Source: Gemmatimonadaceae bacterium
Lineage (GTDB): Bacteria > Gemmatimonadota > Gemmatimonadetes > Gemmatimonadales > Gemmatimonadaceae
Assembly (NCBI GenBank): GCA_019637445.1
Contig: JAHBVS010000001.1
Location: 717,586 to 781,585, forward strand
DNA length: 64,000 bases
Direction of reading: 5' to 3'
The number at the start of each line of letters is the position of its first letter. The first letter of the stretch is position 1. This document shows positions 1 to 8,296 of this stretch, one piece after another. The position numbers were made by a program, and so were the translations under genes. Under the pieces are notes generated by a model. That model saw only the letters and a list, made by a program, of their open reading frames with translations. It did no database searches and was not told the origin of the DNA.

Positions 1-2
1 CG

Positions 3-650
3 GCCGTGCGCGAGGGCGCGCATATGCTCGTGCACTCCGTCGAGAACGCCGAGGTGGACTCGGCGTTCGTCGCTGACCTGGTGGCCGCGCAGACGGTCTA
101 CGTGCCCACGCTGTTGGTGGGCAACAACGCGCGTCGCGCGCGCTTTGCCGGTGCCGCAGGCCAGGTGCCGGACATCGACGACACGCTGGGCTGCGTGGAC
201 GCGAAGACACGGGCCTTGATCGCCGAGGCCGGCACCCTGCAGGAGTTCTACGCGGACCCGCTGGCCCTGTTGATCGTGCGCGACCAGGCGGAGGCGCGCG
301 CCGCGCGGCGCGACAGCACGATGGCGCACAACCTGCGTCGCCTGTACGCCGCGGGCGCGACGATCGCCGTCGGCACGGACGCGGGCAACCCGCTCACCCT
401 CCACGGCGCGTCGATCCACCCGGAGCTCGAGGCGATGCAGCGCGCGGGCATCCCGCCGGAGACGCTGGTCGTGATGGCGACGCGCAACGGCGCCCGCGCG
501 ATGCGCCGCGAGGACTTCGGGACACTCACGGCCGGCAAGCGCGCCGACCTACTCGTGCTCGCGGAGGATCCCGCACAGGGCGTGGGTGCGTTCCGCAGCC
601 TGCGCGGCGTGATGCTCAACGGCCGTTGGCTCCGGGAGCCGGCGCCGTAA
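3..650 (+). CDS. Amidohydrolase family protein, C-terminal part (cut by window edge)
   Basis: The reading frame is open to the left edge, so the gene starts outside the window. What remains is the back half of an amidohydrolase-fold enzyme of the imidazolonepropionase/prolidase-like group. The metal-binding features visible are a His in the segment MLVHSVE and the Asp of AVGTDAGNP (near residue 125 of the visible part). They are followed by the usual C-terminal stretch, with TRNGARAM and the return strand GTLTAGKRADLLVLAEDP, ending in LNGRWL. These enzymes hydrolyse C-N bonds in cyclic amides or peptides at a one- or two-metal site. The substrate cannot be told from this part. The valine (GTG) at position 6 is unlikely to be the true start because the fold needs an N-terminal half. 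Confidence 0.85.
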   Translation, partial: AVREGAHMLVHSVENAEVDSAFVADLVAAQTVYVPTLLVGNNARRARFAGAAGQVPDIDDTLGCVDAKTRALIAEAGTLQEFYADPLALLIVRDQAEARAARRDSTMAHNLRRLYAAGATIAVGTDAGNPLTLHGASIHPELEAMQRAGIPPETLVVMATRNGARAMRREDFGTLTAGKRADLLVLAEDPAQGVGAFRSLRGVMLNGRWLREPAP

Positions 651-723
651 CAATCGACGCGGCGACACGTAGTGAGGGCACGATAGGACCGCAGCACACG
701 ACCCTCACCGACAGGAGACACCC

Positions 724-1047
724 GTGATCGTCGTCACCACCTCCGAACTCGAAGGCCGCCCCATCAAGAAGTACCTCGGCATCGTCAGCGGCGAGGCCAT
801 CCTTGGCGCGAACATCTTTCGCGACATCTTCGCCAGCATCCGCGACATCGTCGGCGGCCGTTCGGCGGCCTACGAGCAGGAGCTCCGCAAGGCCAAGGAC
901 ATCGCCATCCAGGAGATGATCGAGCAGTGCCAGGCGATGGGCGGCAACGCCATCGTCGGCGTGGACCTCGACTACGAGAACATCCAGGTCGGCCAGAGCG
1001 GCGGGATGCTGATGGTCTGCGCGAACGGGACGGCCGTCTCCGTCTGA
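724..1047 (+). CDS. YbjQ/UPF0145 family protein
   Basis: A 107-residue cytosolic protein of the YbjQ (heavy-metal-binding domain) family, close to the usual 105-110 residues. Family signs are the opening VTTSELEG, the segment [21 protein letters not shown], and the second half [15 protein letters not shown]. These proteins form beta-rich pentamers of unsettled function; the metal-binding name comes from family annotation rather than biochemistry. The start is GTG with AGGAG at 713-717. It appears monocistronic: about 70 bases separate it from the amidohydrolase and a strong hairpin follows its stop. Confidence 0.9.
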   Translation: MIVVTTSELEGRPIKKYLGIVSGEAILGANIFRDIFASIRDIVGGRSAAYEQELRKAKDIAIQEMIEQCQAMGGNAIVGVDLDYENIQVGQSGGMLMVCANGTAVSV

Positions 1048-1068
1048 CGTCGGGCCTGGACGAAACGA

Positions 1069-1102
1069 CCGAGGGCCGCCTTCCGGCGGCCCTCGGTGTT
1101 TC
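1069..1102 (+). terminator. Rho-independent terminator after the YbjQ gene
   Basis: A perfect 12-bp stem (1069-1080 with 1085-1096) closes a TTCC loop and is followed by TGTTTCT. The hairpin lies 22 bases after the YbjQ stop. It also faces the end of the minus-strand chemoreceptor block, so it may stop transcripts from both sides. Confidence 0.85.
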
Positions 1103-1114
1103 TGCCCATGGCGA

Positions 1115-1363
1115 CTAGCGCTCCCAGGGCCCGGCGCTCTCGCGCCCGATGACGCCGAGGCGCCGCAACGCCGTCGGGCCCCGCAAGGCCGCGTGCTCGC
1201 GCGCGCGACGCTCCAACTGGATCTGCCAGACCACGTCGCGGATGTTCAGGCTGTCGGCAACGACTTCCGTGGCCGCAGCGGGACGAGTCTGTTCGGCGGA
1301 GATCCTACTGGCGGCCGCAGCCGCCAGCAGTCCCACCAGCAACCCAGCTGTCGTGATGTGCAT
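1115..1363 (-). CDS. Small exported protein of unknown function
   Basis: An 82-residue protein with an N-terminal signal peptide (hydrophobic run in residues 5-18, likely cleavage after ISA near residue 23). The mature part is short, charged and alpha-helical in character (QIQLERRAREHAAL). I do not recognise a family. The ATG sits 7 bases after the chemoreceptor stop, and that stop (TGAGG) also provides the ribosome binding site, so the two are probably cotranscribed. No homologue evidence is available, so it could still be a chance frame. The clean signal peptide and tight coupling argue for a gene. Confidence 0.5.
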   Translation of the reverse strand: MHITTAGLLVGLLAAAAASRISAEQTRPAAATEVVADSLNIRDVVWQIQLERRAREHAALRGPTALRRLGVIGRESAGPWER

Positions 1364-1370
1364 CGTGACC

Positions 1371-2984
1371 TCAGGCGGCGCGACGGAAGGAACCCGACGG
1401 CACGGACGTCGCGCCGTTCGACGCCACCTTGAAGCGCTGGACCAGCGCCTGCAGCGTGCTCGACATCTGCGCCAGCTCGAGCGCCGCCTGCTTGGCGTTC
1501 TGCACGCCCTGGCTGGTGCTCTGCGCGGCGGTCGCCACGCCGGTGATGTTGCCGGCGATCTCGCCCGAGCCGCGTGCGGCCTGCTCGACGTTGCGGCCGA
1601 TCTCGTCCGTCGTGGCGGCCTGCTCCTCGACCGCCGAGGCGATCGAGCCCGAGATGTCGTTGATCTGGCGGATGACGGCGGCGATCTGGCCGATGGCGGT
1701 CACGGCACCCTGCGAGTCACCCTGGATGGCGTCGATGCGGCGCGCGATGTCCTCCGTCGCCTTCGCCGTCTCCTTGGCCAGCTCCTTCACCTCGTTGGCC
1801 ACGACCGCGAAGCCCTTGCCCGCCTCGCCCGCACGCGCGGCCTCGATCGTCGCGTTCAGCGCCAGCAGGTTCGTCTGCTCCGCGATGCTCGTGATGACCT
1901 TAATGACTGCGCCGATCTCCTGCGAGGAGTTGCCCAGCTGCGCGACGGTGCCGTTGGCCTCGTCGGCCGCCTTCACCGCGCCCATGGCCACCTGCGCCGC
2001 CTGCGAGGCGTTGGAGGCGATCTCCTTGATGGAGGCGCTCATCTGCTCGGTGCCAGCCGCCACCGTGCCAACGTTGCGCGACACCTGCTCCGCCGCCGCG
2101 GACACCACTCCAGCCTGCGTCGAGGTCTCCTCGGCGCCGGCACCCATCTGCGTGGACACCGCCGAGAGCTCCTCGGAGGCGGCGGCCAGCGCGGCCGCCG
2201 AGCCGGCAATCGACACGACGCTGTCGTGCATCGCCGTCGCAGCGCGGTTCATCGCGTCACCCATCTTCGCGATCTCGTCGTTGCCTTCCACTTCCATACG
2301 GACGGTGAGATCGCCGTCGGCAAGGCGGTCGAACAGTGCCACCGCATTCTGCAGCGGGCTGCGGATGCTGCGGTTCACGACGACCAACGCGATCGGAATC
2401 AGCGACACCAGGAAGATGACAATCGTGATGCTGGTGACCGTGGTGACCTTGCGCTGCGACGCGGCGAACTGGGCCAGGCCCACGCCGATCTGCGCAACGG
2501 CCGAGTCCATCAGGGCCGTCGGGGCGCGGTCGATGCCCGACACCGCCTTGTCGGCCTTGGCCTGATCACGGCCGCCGCTGGCGCCGAACTCCGCCATCGC
2601 CGCACGGTACGCGCGGCTCATCTCGCCGTGTGCCTCGGTAAAGCGCTCGACCTGCGCACGGACTTCCGGGGCGGCCACCTTGGCGAGCAGCGTCTTCGCC
2701 TGCTCGGCCACTTCCTCGTCGGTCCGCACGAAGGCCGAGGCGTACTTCTCGAAGCCTTCCTGCGAGCCGCCACGGATCAGCAGGTTCTTCCACTCCTGCA
2801 CCTGGATCTTGAACTGCACCTGAACGACGCGCGCGAGGTCCTGCTCCTCAAGCGCTGCCTGTTAGCCGTTGTGGGCCTGGACGCCCTGGTACGAGAGGAT
2901 GCCGACCGCAACACCGGCCAGGACGAGCGCCGAGCTGACGAGAGCGATGACCTTCGCGGAAATGGTGAATTTTGCAGACGACAT
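1371..2984 (-). pseudogene. Methyl-accepting chemotaxis protein interrupted by an in-frame TAA at codon 41
   Basis: The natural start is the ATG at 2984, with AGGA 8 bases upstream. From there the frame encodes a first membrane segment (residues 12-30) and then hits TAA at 2862-2864, codon 41. The same frame continues without a shift for the rest of a normal receptor: four-helix-bundle ligand domain, second membrane helix (about 181-203), HAMP, and a signalling domain with the highly conserved tip [20 protein letters not shown] (about 366-385). Reading only the open stretch, which begins with GTG at 2819, would lose the first membrane segment. TAA is one base away from CAA or GAA. This could be a genuine nonsense mutation, readthrough, or a sequencing or assembly error. 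Downstream codons look intact, so any inactivation is recent. Confidence 0.85.
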
Positions 2985-3070
2985 CTGTCGATTCCTGGAC
3001 GTGCGTAGAACGCGTGGTGAATTGAAGAGGAACGGGAGGGGGAACAGCGTGGTGAATCAGGTCGGGTGAA

Positions 3071-4309
3071 TCAGAACGTGTAGGCGACGTCGACCTGGAT
3101 CCGGTTGAGCCAAGGCTCGCGGCAGGCGCCGCCACCGACGCAGGTCGTGCGCGTGCCCGCTGGCAGCAGGGACGTCGTGGCGCGCGGATCCAGCAGGCGG
3201 CCGCGCCAAAGGGCGGCATTGAACACAGCGTTGGGCAGGATGCGCAGCGAGGCACCGAAGCGGTGCGTCGCGGCGTTGGTCGATGCGCGCAGGTCCTGCT
3301 CATTGAGCGTGCCGATGACGGCCTCGCGGCCGATATGGAACAGCGCCCAGGTGAACTGCAGGTCCTTGATCTCGCGGAGCTGGCCGGCGCTGACACCCGC
3401 GCGGTAGGCGAAGCCCTCGCCGGACGGCGCGAAGCGGTTGCGCACGGCGTGCGCTTCGAGCGTCACGGGCCAGCCAGCGAAGCCGCTGTAGTCCGCACGA
3501 AGGACGACATCGTCCAGGTGATAGTTGTTGGCGAAGCCGAGCACGGTGTTCGTGCTGTCGCGGCGCAGCGCGTTGGCGGACGGCGCCGAGGGCTTCACGC
3601 TGCCCTTCGCGGCGCCCACGGCAATCGCATCGGCACCCTCGAAGGCCATCGTGCCGACCGAGGCGCGCGCCGACCACTTCGGCGTCAGGCGCCAGCGCGT
3701 CTGCAGCTGTCCGCCGACGGCGTAGCTGTCGTCGCCCGAGGAGACCTCCCAGAAGGGCAGCATGTAGCCGATCACCGCGACGCGCTCGAGACGACCCTTG
3801 CGCACCCAGGTGAAGGACGGCGCAATGCCTTCCGGATTGATGTCGTTGCTCATCGTGAGCGAGGTGCGCTCCCAGGCGTAGGGGAACTTGCCGCCGATCA
3901 CGGCGAAGCCCGTCGCGCCGGCCGGCTTGTACTGGATGAAGAAGCGATCCAGGCCCACCGTCTTGCGGCTGAAGACGTTTGTCTGCGTCTGGTTGGACGA
4001 CTGGTGGTCCACCAGGTCGCCGGAGGCGATGGAGATCCCGCCGCTGAGGCGCTCGCTCACATCACCGGTCAGGTTGAGGCGCGCCCGCGTCCGCTCACGA
4101 TGCCGCGTCACGAAGCCGGCGCCCTGCACCTGCTGCTCATAGCGCACGCGCACGTCGCCGCTCAAGCGGAAGTTGCCGATCCCGGCCAGCGCACGGTCGG
4201 CGCGCTGCTTGGCGGTCGCGGTCTCCGAACGCGAGGTGGCGACCTCGCGACGCATCGAGTCCATCTCGACCTCGACCTTCGACATCGCCGCGGCCAGCTC
4301 TGCCGTCAT
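3071..4309 (-). CDS. Putative porin, barrel part (probably frameshifted from the upstream open frame)
   Basis: A 412-residue frame that starts with a short coiled-coil (EVEMDSMRREVATSRSE) followed by alternating beta strands typical of the 'putative porin' group, opening with FRLSGDVRVRYEQQ and ending with VDVAYTF. The terminal Phe is the usual barrel-assembly signal. It has no signal peptide of its own, although an outer-membrane barrel must be exported. The frame just upstream (4306-4650) has a signal peptide but no barrel. The two overlap by four bases (ATGA). Adding one C to the C run on the coding strand (4316-4319) would join them into a single protein of about 525 residues with signal peptide, helix and barrel. 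It is therefore best viewed as one broken gene, or a translationally coupled pair if the sequence is exact. Confidence 0.7.
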   Translation of the reverse strand: MTAELAAAMSKVEVEMDSMRREVATSRSETATAKQRADRALAGIGNFRLSGDVRVRYEQQVQGAGFVTRHRERTRARLNLTGDVSERLSGGISIASGDLVDHQSSNQTQTNVFSRKTVGLDRFFIQYKPAGATGFAVIGGKFPYAWERTSLTMSNDINPEGIAPSFTWVRKGRLERVAVIGYMLPFWEVSSGDDSYAVGGQLQTRWRLTPKWSARASVGTMAFEGADAIAVGAAKGSVKPSAPSANALRRDSTNTVLGFANNYHLDDVVLRADYSGFAGWPVTLEAHAVRNRFAPSGEGFAYRAGVSAGQLREIKDLQFTWALFHIGREAVIGTLNEQDLRASTNAATHRFGASLRILPNAVFNAALWRGRLLDPRATTSLLPAGTRTTCVGGGACREPWLNRIQVDVAYTF

Positions 4310-4650
4310 CGCCGCGGGGCATCGACGAGCAGTGCGCGCAACATCTCGGCGACTTCCTCCGCCGAGTAGGTCACGACGGCCGGTGCGTCAGCCGCAGGTG
4401 CGGACGCCGAGTCGGCGCCGGCGGGCTTGGCCTCGGCCGCGCTCGAATCGACCCGGGGGTTCACCACCGGGCGCGTGGGAGTCGACACGGCTCGCGTGCG
4501 CCGGACCGTGTCGCGCGCCGGCGTCGTGGCCGGACGCCACAGCGACGACACACCCGAGCGTGTGCTCGACTGGGCGTCGGCGGTTGCGGCGGCCCCGGGG
4601 ACTAGGGCAGCGACCAGAACGAGTGAAAAGAGGCGAGCGGAGATCGACAT
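4306..4650 (-). CDS. Signal-peptide-bearing N-terminal frame of the putative porin
   Basis: This 114-residue frame has a clear signal peptide (residues 1-27, cleavage after ADA), a long low-complexity Ser/Thr/Pro/Ala linker, and a C-terminal amphipathic segment, TYSAEEVAEMLRALLVD. Such linkers often precede the coiled coil of porins in this family. It stops four bases into the next frame, which begins with the coiled coil. It may be an independent short exported protein. The more economical reading is that it is the front of the porin, separated by a one-base loss in a C run. Together with the chemoreceptor it forms a minus-strand block. Confidence 0.55.
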   Translation of the reverse strand: MSISARLFSLVLVAALVPGAAATADAQSSTRSGVSSLWRPATTPARDTVRRTRAVSTPTRPVVNPRVDSSAAEAKPAGADSASAPAADAPAVVTYSAEEVAEMLRALLVDAPRR

Positions 4651-4999
4651 GGCAGGTCACAGTGCGGGGACCCAGCGCAGAACGCCGGGTCCGAGTTGCT
4701 GAAGGCGGATTCGAGTGAGGACTTCCACGAGCCCGTTACCGTACAGTGACGAATGTCGGCCCCCTAGGCCGTCGACTTGCGCCACTGTTACAGAGCCACC
4801 TAACGCTATCTGCAACAACACGTTATGAGCCGCGCCGAGGGTGTCGGCGACGTTGCGGGTGTCTCAAGTCGTGACAGCTGCCGAACGGGCTCGCCGCGGC
4901 GAAAATCTCCTGAAACGGAAGCCGGCCAACATCAGTAGATTGGGCTGGGAGCCAACCCCACTCGCGGGTGGCGTGTCGAATCCGCCGAAGACCAATCCA
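4651..4999. other. Intergenic region between divergent porin and DUF305 genes
   Basis: About 350 bases that must hold two divergent promoters. A short inverted repeat with 5-bp arms (4757-4761 with 4767-4771) lies in the middle. I could not pick convincing -35/-10 boxes and no small gene with a ribosome binding site stands out. The DUF305 frame is open upstream to 4841, but the true start at 5000 is set by its lipoprotein signal. Confidence 0.4.
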
Positions 5000-5692
5000 A
5001 TGCCTAGAATTCCGACCCTTTTCGTTGCCGCCGCCCTCGGCCTTGCCGCCTGCTCGGGCCGATCCGGCCCGTCGACGCCGTCCCCGGCCGAACTCTCAGG
5101 TATCGAGCGCGCGCGTCTCGATTCGCTGCGCTACCCGTACACGATGGCGGACATCTCCTTCATGAGCGGGATGATCCACCACCACGCGCAGGCCATCAAG
5201 ATTTCGCGCTGGGCGCCCACGCACGGGGCGAGCGCTGAGTTGCAGCGGCTCGCGGCGCGGATCATCAACGCGCAGAACGACGAGATCACGCTGATGCGCC
5301 GCTGGCTTGGCGACCGCAATCAGGTGGCACCCAGCGTCGACAGCACCGGCAGCGTGACGATGCCCATGGCCGGAGCGGCTGCTGAGCACGCGGGACACGA
5401 TATGTCCGGCGGACACGCGGGCGACGCCGCGATGCCCGGGATGCTCTCGGCGGAACAGCTCGCGGAGCTGGACGCTGCGCGCGGCGAGAGCTTCGACCTG
5501 CTGTTCCTGCAGCGGATGATCGCGCACCACCGCGGTGCCGTGACGATGGTGCGCGAGTTGCAGGCCTCGCGCGCGGGCGCGCAGGACGAGACGATCTTCA
5601 AGTTTGCAGCGGACGTCGAGGTGGACCAAACCACCGAGATCCGCCGCATGCTGACGATGCTGCTCGAGCGCGGCGGGATTCCGCCGCAGTGA
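5000..5692 (+). CDS. DUF305 family lipoprotein
   Basis: A 230-residue secreted lipoprotein. The start is placed at the ATG giving MPRIPTLFVAAALGLAAC, a type II signal with lipobox Cys18; the longer frame has no signal in front. The two halves carry the paired DUF305 signatures, FMSGMIHHHAQAI (His60-62) and QRMIAHHRGAV (His176-177). These sit in a ferritin-like four-helix arrangement. Between them lies a Met/His-rich linker (about 121-148: MPMAG, EHAGHDMSGGHAGD, AMPGM) resembling copper-binding segments. Some DUF305 proteins bind copper or silver, so periplasmic metal binding is a reasonable inference. The stop overlaps the GTG start of the next gene. Confidence 0.9.
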   Translation: MPRIPTLFVAAALGLAACSGRSGPSTPSPAELSGIERARLDSLRYPYTMADISFMSGMIHHHAQAIKISRWAPTHGASAELQRLAARIINAQNDEITLMRRWLGDRNQVAPSVDSTGSVTMPMAGAAAEHAGHDMSGGHAGDAAMPGMLSAEQLAELDAARGESFDLLFLQRMIAHHRGAVTMVRELQASRAGAQDETIFKFAADVEVDQTTEIRRMLTMLLERGGIPPQ

Positions 5693-6126
5693 GTCCAGCG
5701 CAGACCGCCGCCGGGCACCAGGAACTCGCCATCTCCCAGCGGATCGGGCTTGGCGCGGGCGTCGTGATGGCGGCGGGATGCGTCTACACGGGAATCTCCG
5801 GCGGCCTTCGCGACATCGCGACGGCCGAGACCATCGGCCAGACGGTGCAGAGCTGGGCCCAACTGGGCTACGGCGCGCTTGCTGCGACGCTCATCGCGCT
5901 CCGGCTCGGCCTCCGGCGGCGCGTCAATGCCGTCTCTTGGCTCTGGGTCGGCGTGCTCGCCGTCGCCGCCGGGGTCGCCCCCGTCGCGTGGGGTGACACC
6001 TCAATCCCTATAGGTATCTTCAGTGGGCTGGTGGCGGCCGGCATCGCCTATGGCATCGACCGACTGCTGGCCGTCGGGGCCCCCGCCCCAACCCCCGTTC
6101 GTTCCGTTCCACCCGGCGTGCGGTAG
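5689..6126 (+). CDS. Membrane protein of unknown function
   Basis: A 145-residue protein with four hydrophobic helices (roughly residues 20-38, 58-73, 80-97 and 104-128). I recognise no named family. It starts with GTG inside the stop of the DUF305 gene (GTGA overlap), so the two are translated together, and 36 bases separate it from the LVIVD lipoprotein. The pairing with a possible metal-binding lipoprotein is the only clue to its role. Confidence 0.7.
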   Translation: MSPAQTAAGHQELAISQRIGLGAGVVMAAGCVYTGISGGLRDIATAETIGQTVQSWAQLGYGALAATLIALRLGLRRRVNAVSWLWVGVLAVAAGVAPVAWGDTSIPIGIFSGLVAAGIAYGIDRLLAVGAPAPTPVRSVPPGVR

Positions 6127-6161
6127 CTGCCGGCGCTTTCTTACCCTCAGAGGAGTTGCTG

Positions 6162-8162
6162 ATGTCCCTGCTGAACTCGCGCCGTCGTGCGGCGCTGTCG
6201 CTCGCCGGACTGGCCCTCGTCGCCGCCTGCTCGCAGCAGCCGGCCGCCGACACGCCGGCCCCCGCCAGCGCAATGAACCCGATGAACGACGCACGCGTCG
6301 GCCTCTCGGCCGGCCTCTTCGATGCCGGCAAGGCCGTGTCGAACATGCGCGTGGTGGCCGAGGCGCGCTCGCCCGAGGGATTCCTCGGCATCACGAACTC
6401 GGACCTCGCCTTCACCGGCAACTACGTCATCCAGGGCAACTACAACGGCCCGGTGATCTGGGACATCTCCAACCCGGCGAGCCCCAAGATCGTGAAGGCG
6501 ATGGTGTGCCCGGCCTCGCAGAATGACGTCTCCGTGTACGGCAACCTGCTCTTCCTCTCGGCCGAGGCCTTCAACGGCCGCGTGGACTGCGCACCCGGCG
6601 GCGCGCCGGGCCAGGTGAACAAGGAGCGCTTCCGTGGCGTGCGCGTGTTCGACATCACGAACATCGCCGACCCGAAGCTGGTCGCCAACGTGCAGACCTG
6701 CCGCGGCTCGCACACGCACACGGTGCTGGCCGACCCGAAGGACCGCGAGAACGTCTACATCTACGTCTCCGGCTCGGCCGGCGTGCGCTCCAACGAGGAA
6801 CTCGCGGGCTGCGTGAACGAGAACCCGGCCGAGAACCCGAACTCCTCGCTGCTGCGCATCGAGATCATCAAGGTGCCGCTGGCGAACCCGTCGGCGGCCG
6901 CAATCGTGAACCGGGCGAACATCTTCGCGGGCCTCACGAACCCGCCGAGCCACGGTCCCACCGCCGCCGAGGCGAAGGAGGCCGCGGAGCGTGCGGCCGC
7001 TGCCCGCGCCGCCGGTGGCTTCGTGGTCAAGAACCCGCAGACCGGCGCGGACATCGTGCTCGGCGGGAACTTCGTGCGTAATCAGCTCGACAGCATCGTG
7101 AAGGCGCGTGGTGGCACGGGCGTGGCCCAGGTGACTGGCGCCGACTCCGCCGCCTTCCGTAGCGCCGCCCAAGGCATCGTCAACGGCTTCTTCGGCAACG
7201 CGGCCGGCCCCGGCTCGCCGCTCAGCGCCGGCTCCCAGTGCCACGACATCACGGTGTATCCGGCGCTCGGCCTGGCCGGCGGCGCCTGTGAGGGCCACGG
7301 CCTGCTGCTCGACATCTCCGACCCGGTGCGCCCGGTCCGCCTGGACGCCGTGGCCGACTCGAACTTCGCCTACTGGCACTCGGCCACCTTCAGCAACGAC
7401 GGCTCGAAGATCCTCTTCTCGGACGAGTGGGGCGGCGGCGGCGCGCCGAAGTGCCGCGACACCGACAACTACGAGTGGGGCGCGAACGCCATCTTCACGA
7501 TCGAGAACAAGAAGATGAAGTTCCACTCCTACTACAAGATCCCGACCGTCCAGACCTCGAACGAGAACTGCGTGGCCCATAACGGCTCGCTGATCCCGGT
7601 GCCCGGCCGCGACATCATGGTGCAGGCCTGGTACCAGGGCGGCATCTCGGTGTTTGACTGGTCCAACCCGGCCAAGCCCTTCGAGATCGCCTTCTTCGAC
7701 CGCGGCCCGGTCCGCGGCGACCGCATGGACATGGGCGGCTCCTGGTCCGTGTACTGGTACAACGGCAACATCATCAGCTCGGAGATCGCGCGCGGCATGG
7801 ACATCGCGCAGCTCACGCCGAGCGAGTTCCTCTCGCAGAACGAGATCGACGCGGCCAACACGGTGCGCTGGGACCAGCTGAACGCCCAGGGCCAGCCGCA
7901 GATCGAGTGGCCGACGACGTTCGCACTGGCCAAGGCCTATCTGGACCAGGCCCAGCGCAACAATTGCATGACGGACGCGCGGGTCAACACTGTGCGCACC
8001 GCCATCGGCAACGCCGAGCGCGCCACGGGCGCCGCGCGGGCCCAGCAGCTCCGTCGCCTCGCCGACGAGCTCGCCACGGACGCGCGGAACTCCTGCGACA
8101 ACAACAAGGTCGAGAAGCTCCGCAAGACCATTCAGGACCTGCAGAACGTCGTGATCTCGTAA
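6162..8162 (+). CDS. LVIVD-repeat lipoprotein (beta-propeller)
   Basis: A 666-residue secreted lipoprotein. The ATG at 6162 is chosen over the TTG at 6156 because AGGAG (6151-6155) is correctly spaced from it and the signal LAGLALVAAC follows directly. The body repeats a unit of the type 'GNYVIQGNYNGPVIWDISNPASP', 'GVRVFDITNIADPKLVANV' and 'GISVFDWSNPAKPFEIAFFD', which is the LVIVD repeat and builds a beta-propeller. An inserted helical, Ala-rich stretch (about residues 268-290) and a C-terminal helical tail follow the pattern of large family members. Function is not established; such proteins are usually cell-surface or periplasmic. It may share transcripts with the two genes upstream. A hairpin follows its stop. 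Confidence 0.88.
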   Translation: MSLLNSRRRAALSLAGLALVAACSQQPAADTPAPASAMNPMNDARVGLSAGLFDAGKAVSNMRVVAEARSPEGFLGITNSDLAFTGNYVIQGNYNGPVIWDISNPASPKIVKAMVCPASQNDVSVYGNLLFLSAEAFNGRVDCAPGGAPGQVNKERFRGVRVFDITNIADPKLVANVQTCRGSHTHTVLADPKDRENVYIYVSGSAGVRSNEELAGCVNENPAENPNSSLLRIEIIKVPLANPSAAAIVNRANIFAGLTNPPSHGPTAAEAKEAAERAAAARAAGGFVVKNPQTGADIVLGGNFVRNQLDSIVKARGGTGVAQVTGADSAAFRSAAQGIVNGFFGNAAGPGSPLSAGSQCHDITVYPALGLAGGACEGHGLLLDISDPVRPVRLDAVADSNFAYWHSATFSNDGSKILFSDEWGGGGAPKCRDTDNYEWGANAIFTIENKKMKFHSYYKIPTVQTSNENCVAHNGSLIPVPGRDIMVQAWYQGGISVFDWSNPAKPFEIAFFDRGPVRGDRMDMGGSWSVYWYNGNIISSEIARGMDIAQLTPSEFLSQNEIDAANTVRWDQLNAQGQPQIEWPTTFALAKAYLDQAQRNNCMTDARVNTVRTAIGNAERATGAARAQQLRRLADELATDARNSCDNNKVEKLRKTIQDLQNVVIS

Positions 8163-8185
8163 GCACGACATCCGACGGACAGACG

Positions 8186-8218
8186 CCCCGGTCGCCACGC
8201 AGTGGCGGCCGGGGCGTT
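8186..8218 (+). terminator. Terminator-like hairpin after the LVIVD gene
   Basis: A 14-bp stem with one G-T pair (about 8186-8199 with 8203-8216) closes a three-base loop, 23 bases after the stop. Only a weak T stretch (GTTCTG) follows. It lies between convergent genes. Confidence 0.7.
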
Positions 8219-8296
8219 CTGCATCGGCGCCGCGGTGGGCGCGCTTCGCGGTTTTGCCGCGAGGCGCGCGGGACCCAACTCACCGCGCCTGGCGAA

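Noticed and set aside
1149-3008. Long open frame on the plus strand opposite the chemoreceptor
   Set aside because: Composition is repeated Arg/Leu/Ala/His from the antisense of a coiled-coil protein and no domain is visible.
3012-3057. Repeated GCGTGGTGAAT words upstream of the chemoreceptor
   Set aside because: Two 11-base direct repeats 35 bases apart could be an operator, but they are short and nothing else supports it.
4757-4771. Short hairpin in the porin-DUF305 gap
   Set aside because: Arms are five bases only, as expected by chance in GC-rich sequence; no T stretch.
6147-8198. Long open frame opposite the LVIVD lipoprotein
   Set aside because: Antisense shadow: His/Arg/Val/Gly-rich, no start with ribosome site and no domain, while the plus frame has signal peptide and repeats.
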